Notes under the pieces: generated by a model
What the model was told of the DNA's origin: nothing
Database searches by the model: none
Seen by the model: only the letters and a program-made list of their open reading frames with translations
Assembly: GCF_003268655.1 (NCBI RefSeq)
Contig: NZ_CP029642.1
Coordinates: 3,720,001 to 3,784,000 of the forward strand
DNA length: 64,000 nucleotides
Origin: Arthrobacter dokdonellae
GTDB lineage: Bacteria > Actinomycetota > Actinomycetes > Actinomycetales > Micrococcaceae
Direction: 5' to 3'
Program-made: the position numbers and the translations under genes
In this document: positions 7,599-16,080 of the stretch, piece after piece
How the letters are laid out: each line of letters starts with the position of its first letter
Numbering within the stretch: the first letter of the stretch is position 1

Positions 7599-9242
7599 CT
7601 ACTTTGACAAAACGCCCAAACGGAACTTGAACGACGCATCAAGGGTGTCCTTGGTGCCCTTCACCTTCACGTTGGACACGGCCACCTGGGCTCCCTGCAG
7701 CAGCGGCAGCGTGGAGAGGTCCTTGGCCTCGTCCGTCTGGATCTGCTCGATGATCGAGGTGCGCTTTGCCTTGTCGTTGGTGACCAGCTGCTCGCTGATC
7801 AACTTTTGGATGGCGTCGTTGCTGTAATGGTTCTTCAGGAAGTTGTCCTGGCTGAAGAACGGCGTCAGGTAGTTGTCCGCGTCCGAGTAGTCCGGGAACC
7901 AGCCGAGCTGGTACAGCGGATAGGCGCCGCCGTTGGCGGTGCGCTGCTTTGAGTAGGACACCCACTCGGTGGACTGCAGGTTGACCTTGAACAGGCCGGT
8001 GGCTTCCAGCTGGGACTTGATGGCCGCGTACTCGTCGCCTGAGGAGGACCCGTAGTGGTCCGGGTTGTACTGCAGGTCCAGGGTGACCGGACCCGTCACG
8101 CCGGCGTCCGACAGGACCTTCTTCGCCTTGTCCACATCCGGTGCGCCGTTGCCGTCGCCGTAGTCCTTCTTCAGCGGCTCGATGGCGCCGGTGAATCCCT
8201 GCGGAACGAACGAGTACAGGGGAAGGTACGTGCCCTTGTATACCTGGTCGGCAATGGCCTTGCGGTCAATGCTGTCCGCCATGGCCTGGCGGACAGCGAG
8301 TGCCTTGGCTGCGTCCGGCGTGGCGGTCTTGGCGCCAAACGGCATGGTGTCGAAGTTGAAGACAATGTAGCGGATTTCCCCGCCGGGTCCGATGTCCACC
8401 CGAACCGTCTTGTCCGATTTCAGGCTGTCGATGTCGGTGGCCGTCAGGCTGCGCCAGGCGACGTCGATGTTGCCCTTTTGCACGTCCAGCTTCATGTTCG
8501 TGGAGTCGGCGTAGTACTTCAGGGTCACCGCGTCGGACTTGGCGGGGCCCAGCAGGCCCTGGTAGTCGGGGTTCTTCTTGAACGCGATGAGCTCGTTCTT
8601 CTTGTAGGTGTCAATGGAGTACTGGCCGGCGAAGGACTTGCCCTTGATGATGGTGTCGTCGTCGGTGACCTTGGTGGGGCTGAACACCGTGTCGTCCACG
8701 ATGGGCCCGGCCGGGCTGGTCAGCACCTGCGGGAACGTCTGGTCGTTGCCGAGCTTGAGCTTGAACACGACGGTGGTGGCGTCCGGGGCGCTCACACTTT
8801 CCAGGTTTCCCAGGAGCGTCGCGGGCCCGTTGGCGTCATTGATCTTCAGCATCCGGTCGAAGGAGAACTTCACGTCCTTGGAGTCCAGCGCCGTGCCGTT
8901 GGCCCACTTCATGCCCGGCTTGAGCTTGACGGTGTATTCGGTGGGCGAGGTGAACGACGCCGAGACGGCCATGTCCGGCTTGGGGTCGGCACTGCCCGGA
9001 GACGAGTTAAGGAGGAAGGGGTAGATCTGGTTCATGACCATGAAAGACCCGTTGTCGTAGGACCCGGCCGGATCAAGGAAGGTGACCTTGTCCGTGGTTC
9101 CCACCACGATCGGACCGCCCGCGGCGCCGCCACCCTGGGTGCTGCCGCCCCCGCCGGCGGGGCCAGTGCATGCTGTCAAAGCCAGCAGGGAGACGCCGGC
9201 GACGGCGACCACCGACCGCAGTCCAAATTTATTCTTAGCCAT
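7599..9242 (-). CDS. Peptide ABC transporter substrate-binding lipoprotein (SBP family 5)
   Basis: This 547-residue protein has a lipoprotein signal peptide (SVVAVAGVSLLALTAC, lipobox L-T-A-C with the lipidated Cys near residue 25). A Gly-rich linker and the extended family-5 binding fold follow. Recognisable blocks include PTEYTVKLKPGMKWANGTALDSKDVKFSFDR split over residues ~110-140, and VRQAMADSIDRKAIADQVY. It captures substrate outside the membrane for the DppBC/DF transporter encoded downstream. ATG 9242 is preferred over the upstream TTG at 9248 because an AGAAAG ribosome site fits it. Confidence 0.92.
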   Translation of the reverse strand: MAKNKFGLRSVVAVAGVSLLALTACTGPAGGGGSTQGGGAAGGPIVVGTTDKVTFLDPAGSYDNGSFMVMNQIYPFLLNSSPGSADPKPDMAVSASFTSPTEYTVKLKPGMKWANGTALDSKDVKFSFDRMLKINDANGPATLLGNLESVSAPDATTVVFKLKLGNDQTFPQVLTSPAGPIVDDTVFSPTKVTDDDTIIKGKSFAGQYSIDTYKKNELIAFKKNPDYQGLLGPAKSDAVTLKYYADSTNMKLDVQKGNIDVAWRSLTATDIDSLKSDKTVRVDIGPGGEIRYIVFNFDTMPFGAKTATPDAAKALAVRQAMADSIDRKAIADQVYKGTYLPLYSFVPQGFTGAIEPLKKDYGDGNGAPDVDKAKKVLSDAGVTGPVTLDLQYNPDHYGSSSGDEYAAIKSQLEATGLFKVNLQSTEWVSYSKQRTANGGAYPLYQLGWFPDYSDADNYLTPFFSQDNFLKNHYSNDAIQKLISEQLVTNDKAKRTSIIEQIQTDEAKDLSTLPLLQGAQVAVSNVKVKGTKDTLDASFKFRLGVLSK

Positions 9243-9378
9243 CAGCAAACTTTCTGTAGTGCCTGCTCATGAAACAGGCCACACTACGTTGTGTGACCTG
9301 GCCCACGTGCCTTATGTTTACTTTCTACCAGACTTATGCCGTGGACCTTGCATGCACGGCAAAGTTGCAACCAGAAGG

Positions 9379-9996
9379 TTATTTCAGGGACGCCGCTTTG
9401 GGGCCGGGCGCAAACAGCGGGTTGCGCCCGAACCACCCGGCAAGGCGCGCATAGTTGTCCGCATTGAGCGGCACGCGCACCTCGTGGCCGATGGGCTTGT
9501 CCGGGCCGCGGTAGTCGGCCTTCATCACGCGCTGCGACCAGGCAAGGGACTGGTCAGCCAGCGCCGGGTCAAGGATCACGGGCACGCCGGTGGCCTTGGC
9601 CAGGTCCCAGGAATGCACGGTGAACTCGGCGATCTGCAGGCCGACCCTGCTGCGCAGGGGAGCTTCACCGCCGCCGGGCAGCGCCACCTGGCTGCTGAGG
9701 TCGGCCACGGCCCAGGCGCGCATGAGCATCGCGGCGCCGTCGGCAAACCTGGTGGACCAGTCCGCGCCCACGGTGGCATGGGCAGCCTGTGGATCAATGT
9801 TGTTGCCCCGCGCCATGACGGTGTAGTTGTGCAGGTCCTGGACCACCAGGTGATGCAGCAGGTCCTGGACCGTCCATTCGGCACATGGAGTGGGCCATTC
9901 GGCCTGGCTGGCGGAGATTGCCTGAATCACCTCCCCACACTGGTCCAGCGCTCGTTCGAGCAGTTGCAGAGGGTTCGGGATTAAATGCGGGGGCAT
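9379..9996 (-). CDS. TIGR03086/DinB-like metal-binding family protein
   Basis: This 205-residue protein matches the mycothiol-dependent maleylpyruvate isomerase-like / TIGR03086 group. The N-terminal helix contains PTPCAEWTVQDLLHHLV, a midpart contains RSRVGLQIAEFTVHSWDLAKATG, and the family's metal-ligand histidines are visible (HHLV and VHSWD). Such four-helix-bundle proteins often act in thiol- or metal-dependent detoxification in actinobacteria. The substrate here is unknown. It stands alone between the ABC operon and mnmA, on the same strand. Confidence 0.8.
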   Translation of the reverse strand: MPPHLIPNPLQLLERALDQCGEVIQAISASQAEWPTPCAEWTVQDLLHHLVVQDLHNYTVMARGNNIDPQAAHATVGADWSTRFADGAAMLMRAWAVADLSSQVALPGGGEAPLRSRVGLQIAEFTVHSWDLAKATGVPVILDPALADQSLAWSQRVMKADYRGPDKPIGHEVRVPLNADNYARLAGWFGRNPLFAPGPKAASLK

Positions 9997-10064
9997 GGCG
10001 GCTACCTTCCGTGAGCAAAGTCACCTTCTACGGAAGCTTACGCCAGCTTGGGGTCATGCGGGTC

Positions 10065-11204
10065 CTACGGCAGCTCCGGGCGCGCCAGCGAGCGGGCCGA
10101 ATCAATCGTCGCCTGGCCCAGCACGCGGGTGCCCTGGTACAGGACCACGGTCTGCCCGGGTGCCACGCCGCGCAGCGGCTCGCCCAGGGTGACGGTCAGG
10201 GACTGGCGGGAAACGCCGTCGTCCATGACCTCGGTGACACGGGCATGGGCGGGCACGGGGTCGCCGTGGGCGCGGACCTGGGCGTGGCAGTCAAACTCCC
10301 CGCCAGTGGCCACCTCGGCGATGGGCAGCCCGGCCCAGGAGACCTTGATCCCCTTGAGCTCGTCGATGGCCAGCAGCGCGTGCGGGCCGACCACGACCTT
10401 GTTTTCCTTGGGCCGGATTTCCAGCACAAAGCGCGGCTTGCCGTCGGCGGCGGGGGTGCCCAGCTTCAGGCCGCGGCGCTGGCCCACCGTGAACTGGTTG
10501 GCGCCGCCGTGGCCGCCCACCGTGGTGCCGGTCTCGTCGACGATGTCGCCCGGGGTCATCTGGATCTTCTCGGCCAGCCAGCCGGCGGTGTCCCCGTCGG
10601 AGATGAAGCAGATGTCGTGGCTGTCCGGCTTCTTGGCCACCGACAGGCCGCGGCGCTCGGCCTCGGCGCGCACCTCGGCCTTGGACGGGGTGTCCGCCAG
10701 CGGGAACATGGAGTGCTTGAGCTGCTCATGCGTCAGCACGCCGAGCACGTAGCTCTGGTCCTTGGCCCAGTCGGCGGCGCGGTGCAGCTCCGGGTTGCCG
10801 TCCGCGTCCGTGATGACCTTGGCGTAGTGGCCGGTGCAGACGGCGTCGAAGCCGAGCGCGATGGCCTTTTCCAGCAGCGCGGCGAACTTGATGCGCTCGT
10901 TGCAGCGCATGCACGGGTTGGGGGTGCGGCCGGCGGCGTATTCGTCGATGAAGTCCTGGACCACGTCCTCCTTGAACCGCTCGGAGAAGTCCCAGACGTA
11001 GTACGGGATGCCGAGCAGGTCGCAGGCGCGCCAGGCGTCGTTGGAGTCCTCCACGGTGCAGCAGCCGCGGCTGCCCGTGCGGAGGGTGCCCGGCATCCGG
11101 GAGAGCGCCAGGTGGACGCCGACGACGTCGTGCCCGGCCTCGACAGCGCGGGCGGCGGCGACGGCGGAGTCAACCCCGCCACTCATGGCGGCCAATACTC
11201 GCAT
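10065..11204 (-). CDS. mnmA: tRNA 2-thiouridine(34) synthase MnmA
   Basis: This 379-residue cytoplasmic enzyme adenylates and thiolates U34 of tRNA(Lys/Glu/Gln). It opens [17 protein letters not shown], the PP-loop nucleotide-binding motif. The two catalytic cysteines are visible in [12 protein letters not shown] (near residue 107) and [11 protein letters not shown] (near residue 207). An upstream in-frame start at 11264 would add [12 protein letters not shown]..., which is translation of the dispersed repeat at 11244-11330, so ATG 11204 is chosen. It lies downstream of a cysteine desulfurase, its expected sulfur donor. Confidence 0.95.
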   Translation of the reverse strand: MRVLAAMSGGVDSAVAAARAVEAGHDVVGVHLALSRMPGTLRTGSRGCCTVEDSNDAWRACDLLGIPYYVWDFSERFKEDVVQDFIDEYAAGRTPNPCMRCNERIKFAALLEKAIALGFDAVCTGHYAKVITDADGNPELHRAADWAKDQSYVLGVLTHEQLKHSMFPLADTPSKAEVRAEAERRGLSVAKKPDSHDICFISDGDTAGWLAEKIQMTPGDIVDETGTTVGGHGGANQFTVGQRRGLKLGTPAADGKPRFVLEIRPKENKVVVGPHALLAIDELKGIKVSWAGLPIAEVATGGEFDCHAQVRAHGDPVPAHARVTEVMDDGVSRQSLTVTLGEPLRGVAPGQTVVLYQGTRVLGQATIDSARSLARPELP

Positions 11205-11243
11205 TACGTACCTTTCACAGTTCTTGGATCCCGACCGGTCTTG

Positions 11244-11330
11244 GGTCTCGACAAGCTCGACCACCGGCGAACAAGCTCAACCACCGGCTTGGTTTCGACA
11301 AGCTGGATCTCGACAAGCTCGATCACCGGA
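11244..11330. repeat. Cluster of TCGACAAGCTCGACCACCGG-type dispersed repeats
   Basis: Three to four imperfect copies of the unit (GGT)(T/C)TCGACAAGCTC(G/A)A(C/T)CACCGG stand head to tail, at about 11244-11267, 11269-11287, 11291-11305 and 11308-11330. The array lies between mnmA and the cysteine desulfurase gene. Its last copy encodes the last residues and stop codon of the desulfurase. Related copies occur at 15239-15259, 32542-32632 and 37438-37531. Confidence 0.85.
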
Positions 11331-12546
11331 TTGTGCTCGCCGTTTGGATCGACGATTGATGCCCCGCCATGCCTGCCTGTTTTGCGCGTGCGTGGGCCTG
11401 CGGCAGCGCGGCCACAAAGGCGTCAACGTCCGCCGGGGTCGATGTATGCCCGAGGCTGAAGCGTTGTGCGCCACGTGCCGTGTCCTCGTCCAGGCCCATG
11501 GCCAGCAGGACGTGGGAGGGCCGCGGGACGCCCGCCGTGCAGGCGGAGCCGGTGGAGGACTCGATGCCGGCCATGTCCAGCAGGAACAGCAGGGAGTCGC
11601 CCTCGCAGCCGGGGAAGGTGAAGTGCGCGTTGCCGGGGAGCCTGCCGGAGGGGTTGACGGCGGGATCCGTGCCGCGCAGCACCGCCTCCGGCACAGCCGA
11701 ACGGACGGCCGCGATGATCGCGTCCCGCAGCCCGGCGATCCGCGCGCTTTCCGCTGCCAAGTTTTCGGTGACGTCCTGCGCGGCGGCGGCAAACGCCGCG
11801 ATGCCGGCGGTGTCCAGGGTGCCCGAGCGGACGCTGCGCTCCTGCCCGCCGCCGTGCTGGACGGGGGTCAGCGTGACGGCGCGGCCCAGCAGCAGCGCCC
11901 CGACGCCCACGGGTCCGCCGATCTTGTGCCCGCTGATGGACATGGCCGCCAGTCCTGACGCCTTGAAGTTCAGCGGCACGGAGCCGAAGGCCTGCACGGC
12001 GTCGGAATGGACGGGGATGCCGTGGGGGGCTGCGAGCGCAACGACGTCGGCGATGGGCTGGATGGTGCCCACCTCGTTGTTGGCCCACATGCAGGTGACC
12101 AGCGCCACGGAGTCGGCCCCGCCGTCGTCCAGTTCCCTTTTGAGGGCTTCCAGGTCAAGGGTCCCGGTTTCATCGACGGGCAGCCAGACGGCCTCGGCAC
12201 CTTCACTCGTTGCCAGCCATTCCACGGTGTCCTGCACGGCGGCGTGTTCGACGGCGGAGACCAGGATGCGGGTCCGGCGCGGATCGGCGTCGCGGCGGGA
12301 CCAGAACAGGCCCTTGACGGCCAGGTTGTCCGCCTCGGTGCCGCCCGAGGTAAAGATGACCTCGGTGGGGTGCGCGCCGGCGGCCTTGGCAAGGATTTCG
12401 CGCGACTGTTCGACGGTGGCGCGGGCGCGCCGTCCCGCGCCGTGCAGCGAGGAGGGGTTGCCGCTGCGGCTGATGATGTTGGTAAGTGCGGCGAGGGCCG
12501 GGGCCGAAATGGGCGTGGTCGCCGCGTGGTCTAGATACACGGGCAC
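11323..12546 (-). CDS. Cysteine desulfurase (IscS/NifS family)
   Basis: This 407-residue PLP enzyme releases sulfur from cysteine as an enzyme persulfide. Seen in order are: VYLDHAATTP at the N-terminus; EHAAVQ; MWANNEVGTIQP; the PLP-lysine motif SISGHKIGGP near residue 205; and the mobile catalytic cysteine in SSTGSACTAG near residue 330. Gene order with mnmA suggests supply of sulfur for tRNA thiolation, with Fe-S assembly also possible. The final residues and the TGA lie inside a dispersed repeat, so the extreme C-terminus has probably been remodelled by repeat insertion. Confidence 0.93.
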   Translation of the reverse strand: MPVYLDHAATTPISAPALAALTNIISRSGNPSSLHGAGRRARATVEQSREILAKAAGAHPTEVIFTSGGTEADNLAVKGLFWSRRDADPRRTRILVSAVEHAAVQDTVEWLATSEGAEAVWLPVDETGTLDLEALKRELDDGGADSVALVTCMWANNEVGTIQPIADVVALAAPHGIPVHSDAVQAFGSVPLNFKASGLAAMSISGHKIGGPVGVGALLLGRAVTLTPVQHGGGQERSVRSGTLDTAGIAAFAAAAQDVTENLAAESARIAGLRDAIIAAVRSAVPEAVLRGTDPAVNPSGRLPGNAHFTFPGCEGDSLLFLLDMAGIESSTGSACTAGVPRPSHVLLAMGLDEDTARGAQRFSLGHTSTPADVDAFVAALPQAHARAKQAGMAGHQSSIQTASTIR

Positions 12547-12703
12547 CGGACAATTCTACGGCATCCGCCCGGCGGCCCCCTTTACGGAGCAAACATTCGA
12601 CGTCAACATGGTCGTCCATCTGTCAAGGTTGTCAAGGTCTGCCGCTGATGGCAGGATCGCAGGTGTTCGACATCACACACCAATCCTTTGGGGGATTAAA
12701 ACC

Positions 12704-14203
12704 ATGAAGACAGCATTATTCCGCCGAACGACGGCGGCCGCCTTTTGCGCGGTTGCGGTCGCCGCGTCCACCCTGCTCAGCGGCAGCGCCATGGCGGCGC
12801 CGCCCGGCCAGCAGTCCACGCCCATCAACTTTCCCGCAGCCGACGGCGAGCTCATGAGCTACGTGGTCAATGCCAAGGCCGCCAACGCCAACAAGACCAA
12901 GGACGTGGTGCTGGCCATTGAAGCCGCCGGCGGCGTCGCCGTCCAGCAGTGGCCGGAGATCGGCGTCGTCGTTGTCCAGTCAGAGCGCGCCAGCTTCCGC
13001 GCGGACGTCCTCAAGTACGGAAAGTCCTCCGTGGAATCCGTGGGCGCCACCCGCACCATCGCGGTGGCCGAGGGCACCCCGGACGGCATTTCGACGCCGT
13101 GGCAGAAGGCGCCCCAGCTGCGCAGCAAGCAGCTGGCCAACTCGGACCTCCTTTATGGCGATGCCACGTTCGACGGCGTTGCCCTGGATCCCCGGGAAAC
13201 CGAGCAGTGGAACCTGACCCAGATCAAGGCGGACCAGGCCCACCAGCTCACCGACGGGTCACGTAAGGTCCTGGTCGGCGTCCTGGACAGCGGGATCGAC
13301 CCGAACCACCCCGACCTCAAGGCCAACATCGACGTGGCCAACTCCGTGAACTGCACCGACGCCGGACGTCCGGACACCTCCCCGACGGGCTGGAACCCCA
13401 CCACGTCCTACCACGGCACCCACGTGGCGGGCATCATTGGCGCCGCCCGCAACGGCGTGGGCATCGTCGGCGTGGCACCCAACGTGCGCATGGCCTCCGT
13501 CAAGGTGGTCAACGACGCCGGTTCGATCTATCCCGAATACGCCATCTGCGGCTTCATGTGGGCCGGCATGAAGGGCATGGATGTCACGAACAACAGCTAC
13601 TACATTGACCCCGTGCAGTTCTGGTGCGACGACCAGCCGGACCAGCTGGCCGTGCGCACCGCCGTCGAACGCGCCGTCAACTGGTCCACGGACAAGGGCG
13701 TGGTGCACGCTGCAGCCGCCGGCAACGCCTCCTACGACCTGGCCAACAAGACCACCGACAACGTCAGCCCGAACGACGCCACCGGGATTGAGCGCCAGAT
13801 CAACAACGGGTGCAAGGACATGCCCACGGAGCTGGACGGGGTGGTGACCGTGGCCTCCACGGACCAGGCCGGCAAGCTGTCGTCCTTCTCCAACCGCGGC
13901 CTGAACGTGATTGACGTGGCAGCACCCGGTTCACGGATCCTGTCCACGCTGCCCAACAACAGCTACGGCCTGCTGAGCGGCACGTCCATGGCTTCGCCCC
14001 ACGTGGCAGGCGTGCTCGCCCTGATGAAGTCCGAGCACCCCGGCTGGAAGCCGAAGCAGCTGATCTCGCAACTGCAAAAGCAGGCCGAGGACCACATCTG
14101 CATGCCGTCCGCGACGCCGGCCGGCTCCAGCTGTGTTGGCACGCTGCGTGACAACAGCTACTACGGCGAGGGCATCACCGACGCCCTCCAGGCCGTCCTG
14201 TAG
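12704..14203 (+). CDS. Secreted S8 family serine protease (subtilase)
   Basis: This 499-residue protein begins at ATG 12704. A Sec signal peptide is seen (FRRTT, then AAAFCAVAVAASTLLSGSAMA, with cleavage near residue 33). A propeptide of about 100 residues precedes the subtilisin domain. The catalytic triad is visible as Asp in GVLDSGIDPNHPDL, His in YHGTHVAGIIGA and Ser in SGTSMASPHVAG. It is probably exported to degrade external protein. The open frame extends far upstream without a stop, but that part lies antisense to the cysteine desulfurase and is rejected. A perfect terminator follows the gene. Confidence 0.95.
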   Translation: MKTALFRRTTAAAFCAVAVAASTLLSGSAMAAPPGQQSTPINFPAADGELMSYVVNAKAANANKTKDVVLAIEAAGGVAVQQWPEIGVVVVQSERASFRADVLKYGKSSVESVGATRTIAVAEGTPDGISTPWQKAPQLRSKQLANSDLLYGDATFDGVALDPRETEQWNLTQIKADQAHQLTDGSRKVLVGVLDSGIDPNHPDLKANIDVANSVNCTDAGRPDTSPTGWNPTTSYHGTHVAGIIGAARNGVGIVGVAPNVRMASVKVVNDAGSIYPEYAICGFMWAGMKGMDVTNNSYYIDPVQFWCDDQPDQLAVRTAVERAVNWSTDKGVVHAAAAGNASYDLANKTTDNVSPNDATGIERQINNGCKDMPTELDGVVTVASTDQAGKLSSFSNRGLNVIDVAAPGSRILSTLPNNSYGLLSGTSMASPHVAGVLALMKSEHPGWKPKQLISQLQKQAEDHICMPSATPAGSSCVGTLRDNSYYGEGITDALQAVL

Positions 14204-14217
14204 GACCCGGGCAAGCA

Positions 14218-14256
14218 AATTCCAGCGGCCGCCGTGCCCCGGCGGCCGCTGGAATT
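14218..14256 (+). terminator. Intrinsic terminator of the subtilase gene
   Basis: Two exact 16-base arms (14218-14233, AATTCCAGCGGCCGCC, and 14241-14256) enclose a 7-base loop, 14 bp after the subtilase stop. The tail after the stem is GCTTAAACTG, without a true U run, which is usual in high-GC actinobacteria. Confidence 0.8.
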
Positions 14257-14301
14257 GCTTAAACTGCGATTTGCAGTGGTCTGGCCCGATGGGCGGCACG
14301 G

Positions 14302-15195
14302 TCAGTGGCTTCCCGCCCGGTTGATGGTGTCCGCCTTCCAGTCCAGCCGGGTGCCGGGTGAGACGTCCAACGCCTCCAGCTCCGGTGAATTGACGACGGC
14401 GGAAATCGCCTCCGCCGTCCCGCCCACCAGGGTGGAATCAAAGTCGATCTCCGTTGCCACGCACCAGGCGTGGTCGGCGGGCCAGGCCAGGTTTGGTGAT
14501 TGGGAGTCGGCGCCGGGGTAGGCAGCCGTCCATGGCGGCGTGGCCAGGTTGTGGGCAGTGCCGCGGAACACCAGATACTCACGGAATCCGCCGGCGACGT
14601 CGAGCGTCTGGCCCGCAGCGGCCGGGGCCGGGGCTTGACTCAACCGGGCGTGCTCCATGGCCTGCCCCCATGCCTGCTGCAGGAGTGCAAGGTTGTCGCT
14701 GTCAATCCCCTGGCCGCCGCCAGGGAAGGACGCGCCTGGACTGCTGCCTTCGACGAGTGACACACTCACGCTGCTGCCTCCGTTGAGCCAGCCCCAGCCA
14801 TTCCAGACGGCCAGGAAGACCTCCCCGGGTGTTCCTGTGAGCCCGGACAGGATTCCGGCCAGGGTGCACAGCTGGCCGCCGTCAAGTTCACCCTCCCGGG
14901 GAGGGGCGAGCAACCGTCCCTCGAGCATTGCTCCTTCGCCGACACCCGTCCCGGCAATTGTCGCGAACTGAACCGCCGGGTGGATCGCCTTGCCGTTGGC
15001 CGCAGCCACATCGGCCCACCGCCGCGGCTCACCCGGGTAGTTGTCCACGCGATGCAAAATTCGCGCATGGGCTTCGAAGCACTCGGGAACCGTGCCTGCC
15101 ACGGTGGATCCCAGCGTCGCCCTTCGTCCGCGTGAGTGATAGGGGGCCAAGGCGTCGGCGATCCACTGGCCCGGGCTGCTTCCCACTAGCTCCAT
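14302..15195 (-). CDS. Hypothetical protein, uncharacterised
   Basis: I do not recognise a family for this 297-residue protein. It has no signal peptide or membrane segment and looks soluble. It is rich in Trp and Gly, with blocks such as GEVFLAVWNGWGWLNGG, REYLVFRGTAHNLAT and PADHAWCVATEIDFDSTLVGG that look like a folded domain. Codon use is normal for the window, and the N-terminus lacks an obvious ribosome site, so the start is uncertain. It is flanked by the subtilase (convergent) and by the cysteine-rich regulator, with no operon partner that suggests a job. Confidence 0.65.
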   Translation of the reverse strand: MELVGSSPGQWIADALAPYHSRGRRATLGSTVAGTVPECFEAHARILHRVDNYPGEPRRWADVAAANGKAIHPAVQFATIAGTGVGEGAMLEGRLLAPPREGELDGGQLCTLAGILSGLTGTPGEVFLAVWNGWGWLNGGSSVSVSLVEGSSPGASFPGGGQGIDSDNLALLQQAWGQAMEHARLSQAPAPAAAGQTLDVAGGFREYLVFRGTAHNLATPPWTAAYPGADSQSPNLAWPADHAWCVATEIDFDSTLVGGTAEAISAVVNSPELEALDVSPGTRLDWKADTINRAGSH

Positions 15196-15238
15196 GGCCC
15201 CAGACTACGTGCCGGGCACGGCTCATTCACCCGGGTCC

Positions 15239-15259
15239 GGGTCTCGGCTCGACCACCGG
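15239..15259. repeat. Degenerate single copy of the CGACCACCGG repeat
   Basis: The sequence GGTCTCGGCTCGACCACCGG is a shortened copy of the dispersed repeat found as arrays at 11244-11330 and 37438-37531. It sits in the 87-bp gap between the hypothetical gene and the HTH regulator gene. Confidence 0.6.
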
Positions 15260-15282
15260 GGCCGCCCGCCCGCCGGTCCCAG

Positions 15283-15966
15283 TCACCGGACGGGCACGAT
15301 CCTGGCGCAGCAGTGGGACAGCTCGGCGTCCGGCTCAATGCTGTGGTTCCCGTCCCCGCAGCCCACCAGGATGCCGTTGAGCAGCGAGCCGTTGAGCTGG
15401 CACACCACGCCGGTGTGTTCCTGGGAGAGCTTGTGGAACGGGCAGTTGGCCATGATGGTCCCGCCCGCGCCGTCGGGCTGTGGGTCGTAGCCGGTGTCGG
15501 CAAGCAGCTGGTGGATGGTGCCGGCGTCGGCACCCAGGCGTTTTCCGGCGTCGAACGCCACCTCGGCGAGGGCGTCCCCAACATCCACCGAGGAGTCGAT
15601 GGAGCGCTGGACGGCCGCGGCGAGCAGTTCGGCGGCGAGGTCATAGTGCCGGGCGGGAACGGAGGCCGCCACCTCGCCCACGGCCACCGTATACAACTTG
15701 GTGGGCCGTCCGGATCCGGGTCCCGTGCGGTCCCCCACCTTGCGGAATTCCACCAGCAGCAGGCCGTCCGCCGCGAGCCGGTCCAGCTGCGCCCTGATGG
15801 TGCTCCTGGGCAGCCCGAGCGCCTCCGCGCAGTCGTCCCGGCTCAGGGCGTGCGGGCTCCCGCGCAGCAGCTCGAACAGCCTCTTGCGGACCGGATCGCC
15901 GAGGGACGCCACGGCAGTGAGCCGCTCCGCCTCGCTCAGGGACGCCTGCTGCTGGGTTGGATTCAT
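15283..15966 (-). CDS. HTH transcriptional regulator with C-terminal cysteine cluster (SufR-like architecture)
   Basis: This 227-residue regulator has an N-terminal winged helix: LGDPVRKRLFELLRG, recognition region SRDDCAEALGLPRSTIRAQLDRL, then a wing with GRPTKLYTV. The C-terminal sensor domain holds Cys at about 175, 189, 203, 219 and 220, starting NCPFHKL and ending HCCARIV. This spacing resembles Fe-S-sensing SufR-type repressors, so a metal or cluster ligand is inferred. It is transcribed away from the folE operon across a 114-bp gap containing a strong promoter and an inverted repeat, and is its likely regulator. Confidence 0.82.
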   Translation of the reverse strand: MNPTQQQASLSEAERLTAVASLGDPVRKRLFELLRGSPHALSRDDCAEALGLPRSTIRAQLDRLAADGLLLVEFRKVGDRTGPGSGRPTKLYTVAVGEVAASVPARHYDLAAELLAAAVQRSIDSSVDVGDALAEVAFDAGKRLGADAGTIHQLLADTGYDPQPDGAGGTIMANCPFHKLSQEHTGVVCQLNGSLLNGILVGCGDGNHSIEPDAELSHCCARIVPVR

Positions 15967-16020
15967 GACTGCTTGCCTTCAATATCGCTGGTAAAGGATG
16001 TTGCTTTGTTTCATTCTTAC

Positions 16021-16049
16021 TTGACGCTTCGAGTCTGCGCTTCTAAAGT
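16021..16049 (+). promoter_or_regulatory. Predicted promoter of the folE operon
   Basis: A -35 box TTGACG (16021-16026), a 17-bp spacer and a -10 box TAAAGT (16044-16049) precede the folE start by about 30 bp. The -35 box matches the consensus in five positions, and the spacing is ideal for the primary sigma factor. The leader is very short and contains the ribosome site GAAAGGAAG at 16067-16075. Confidence 0.65.
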
Positions 16050-16069
16050 CAAGAATACAAGCTTTAGAA
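16041..16069. promoter_or_regulatory. Inverted repeat over the folE -10 box, candidate operator
   Basis: The arms TTCTAAAG (16041-16048) and CTTTAGAA (16062-16069) are exact reverse complements separated by 13 bases, giving about two helical turns centre to centre. The element covers the -10 box and likely transcription start, the expected place for a repressor. The obvious candidate ligand is the cysteine-rich HTH protein encoded divergently at 15283-15966. Binding is inferred. Confidence 0.6.
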
Positions 16070-16080
16070 AGGAAGAGCAC

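Noticed and set aside
9885..11459. 524-codon plus-strand frame opposite mnmA
   Set aside because: Shadow of mnmA; no recognisable motif.
11369..12703. Long plus-strand extension upstream of the subtilase gene
   Set aside because: It is open only because it is antisense to the high-GC cysteine desulfurase gene. The signal peptide and MKT start at 12704 mark the real N-terminus.
15283..15966. ArsR/SmtB metalloregulator or MarR family
   Set aside because: The C-terminal NCPFH and paired cysteine pattern with a GRPTKLY wing fits the SufR-like group better than ArsR, which lacks such a C-terminal domain.
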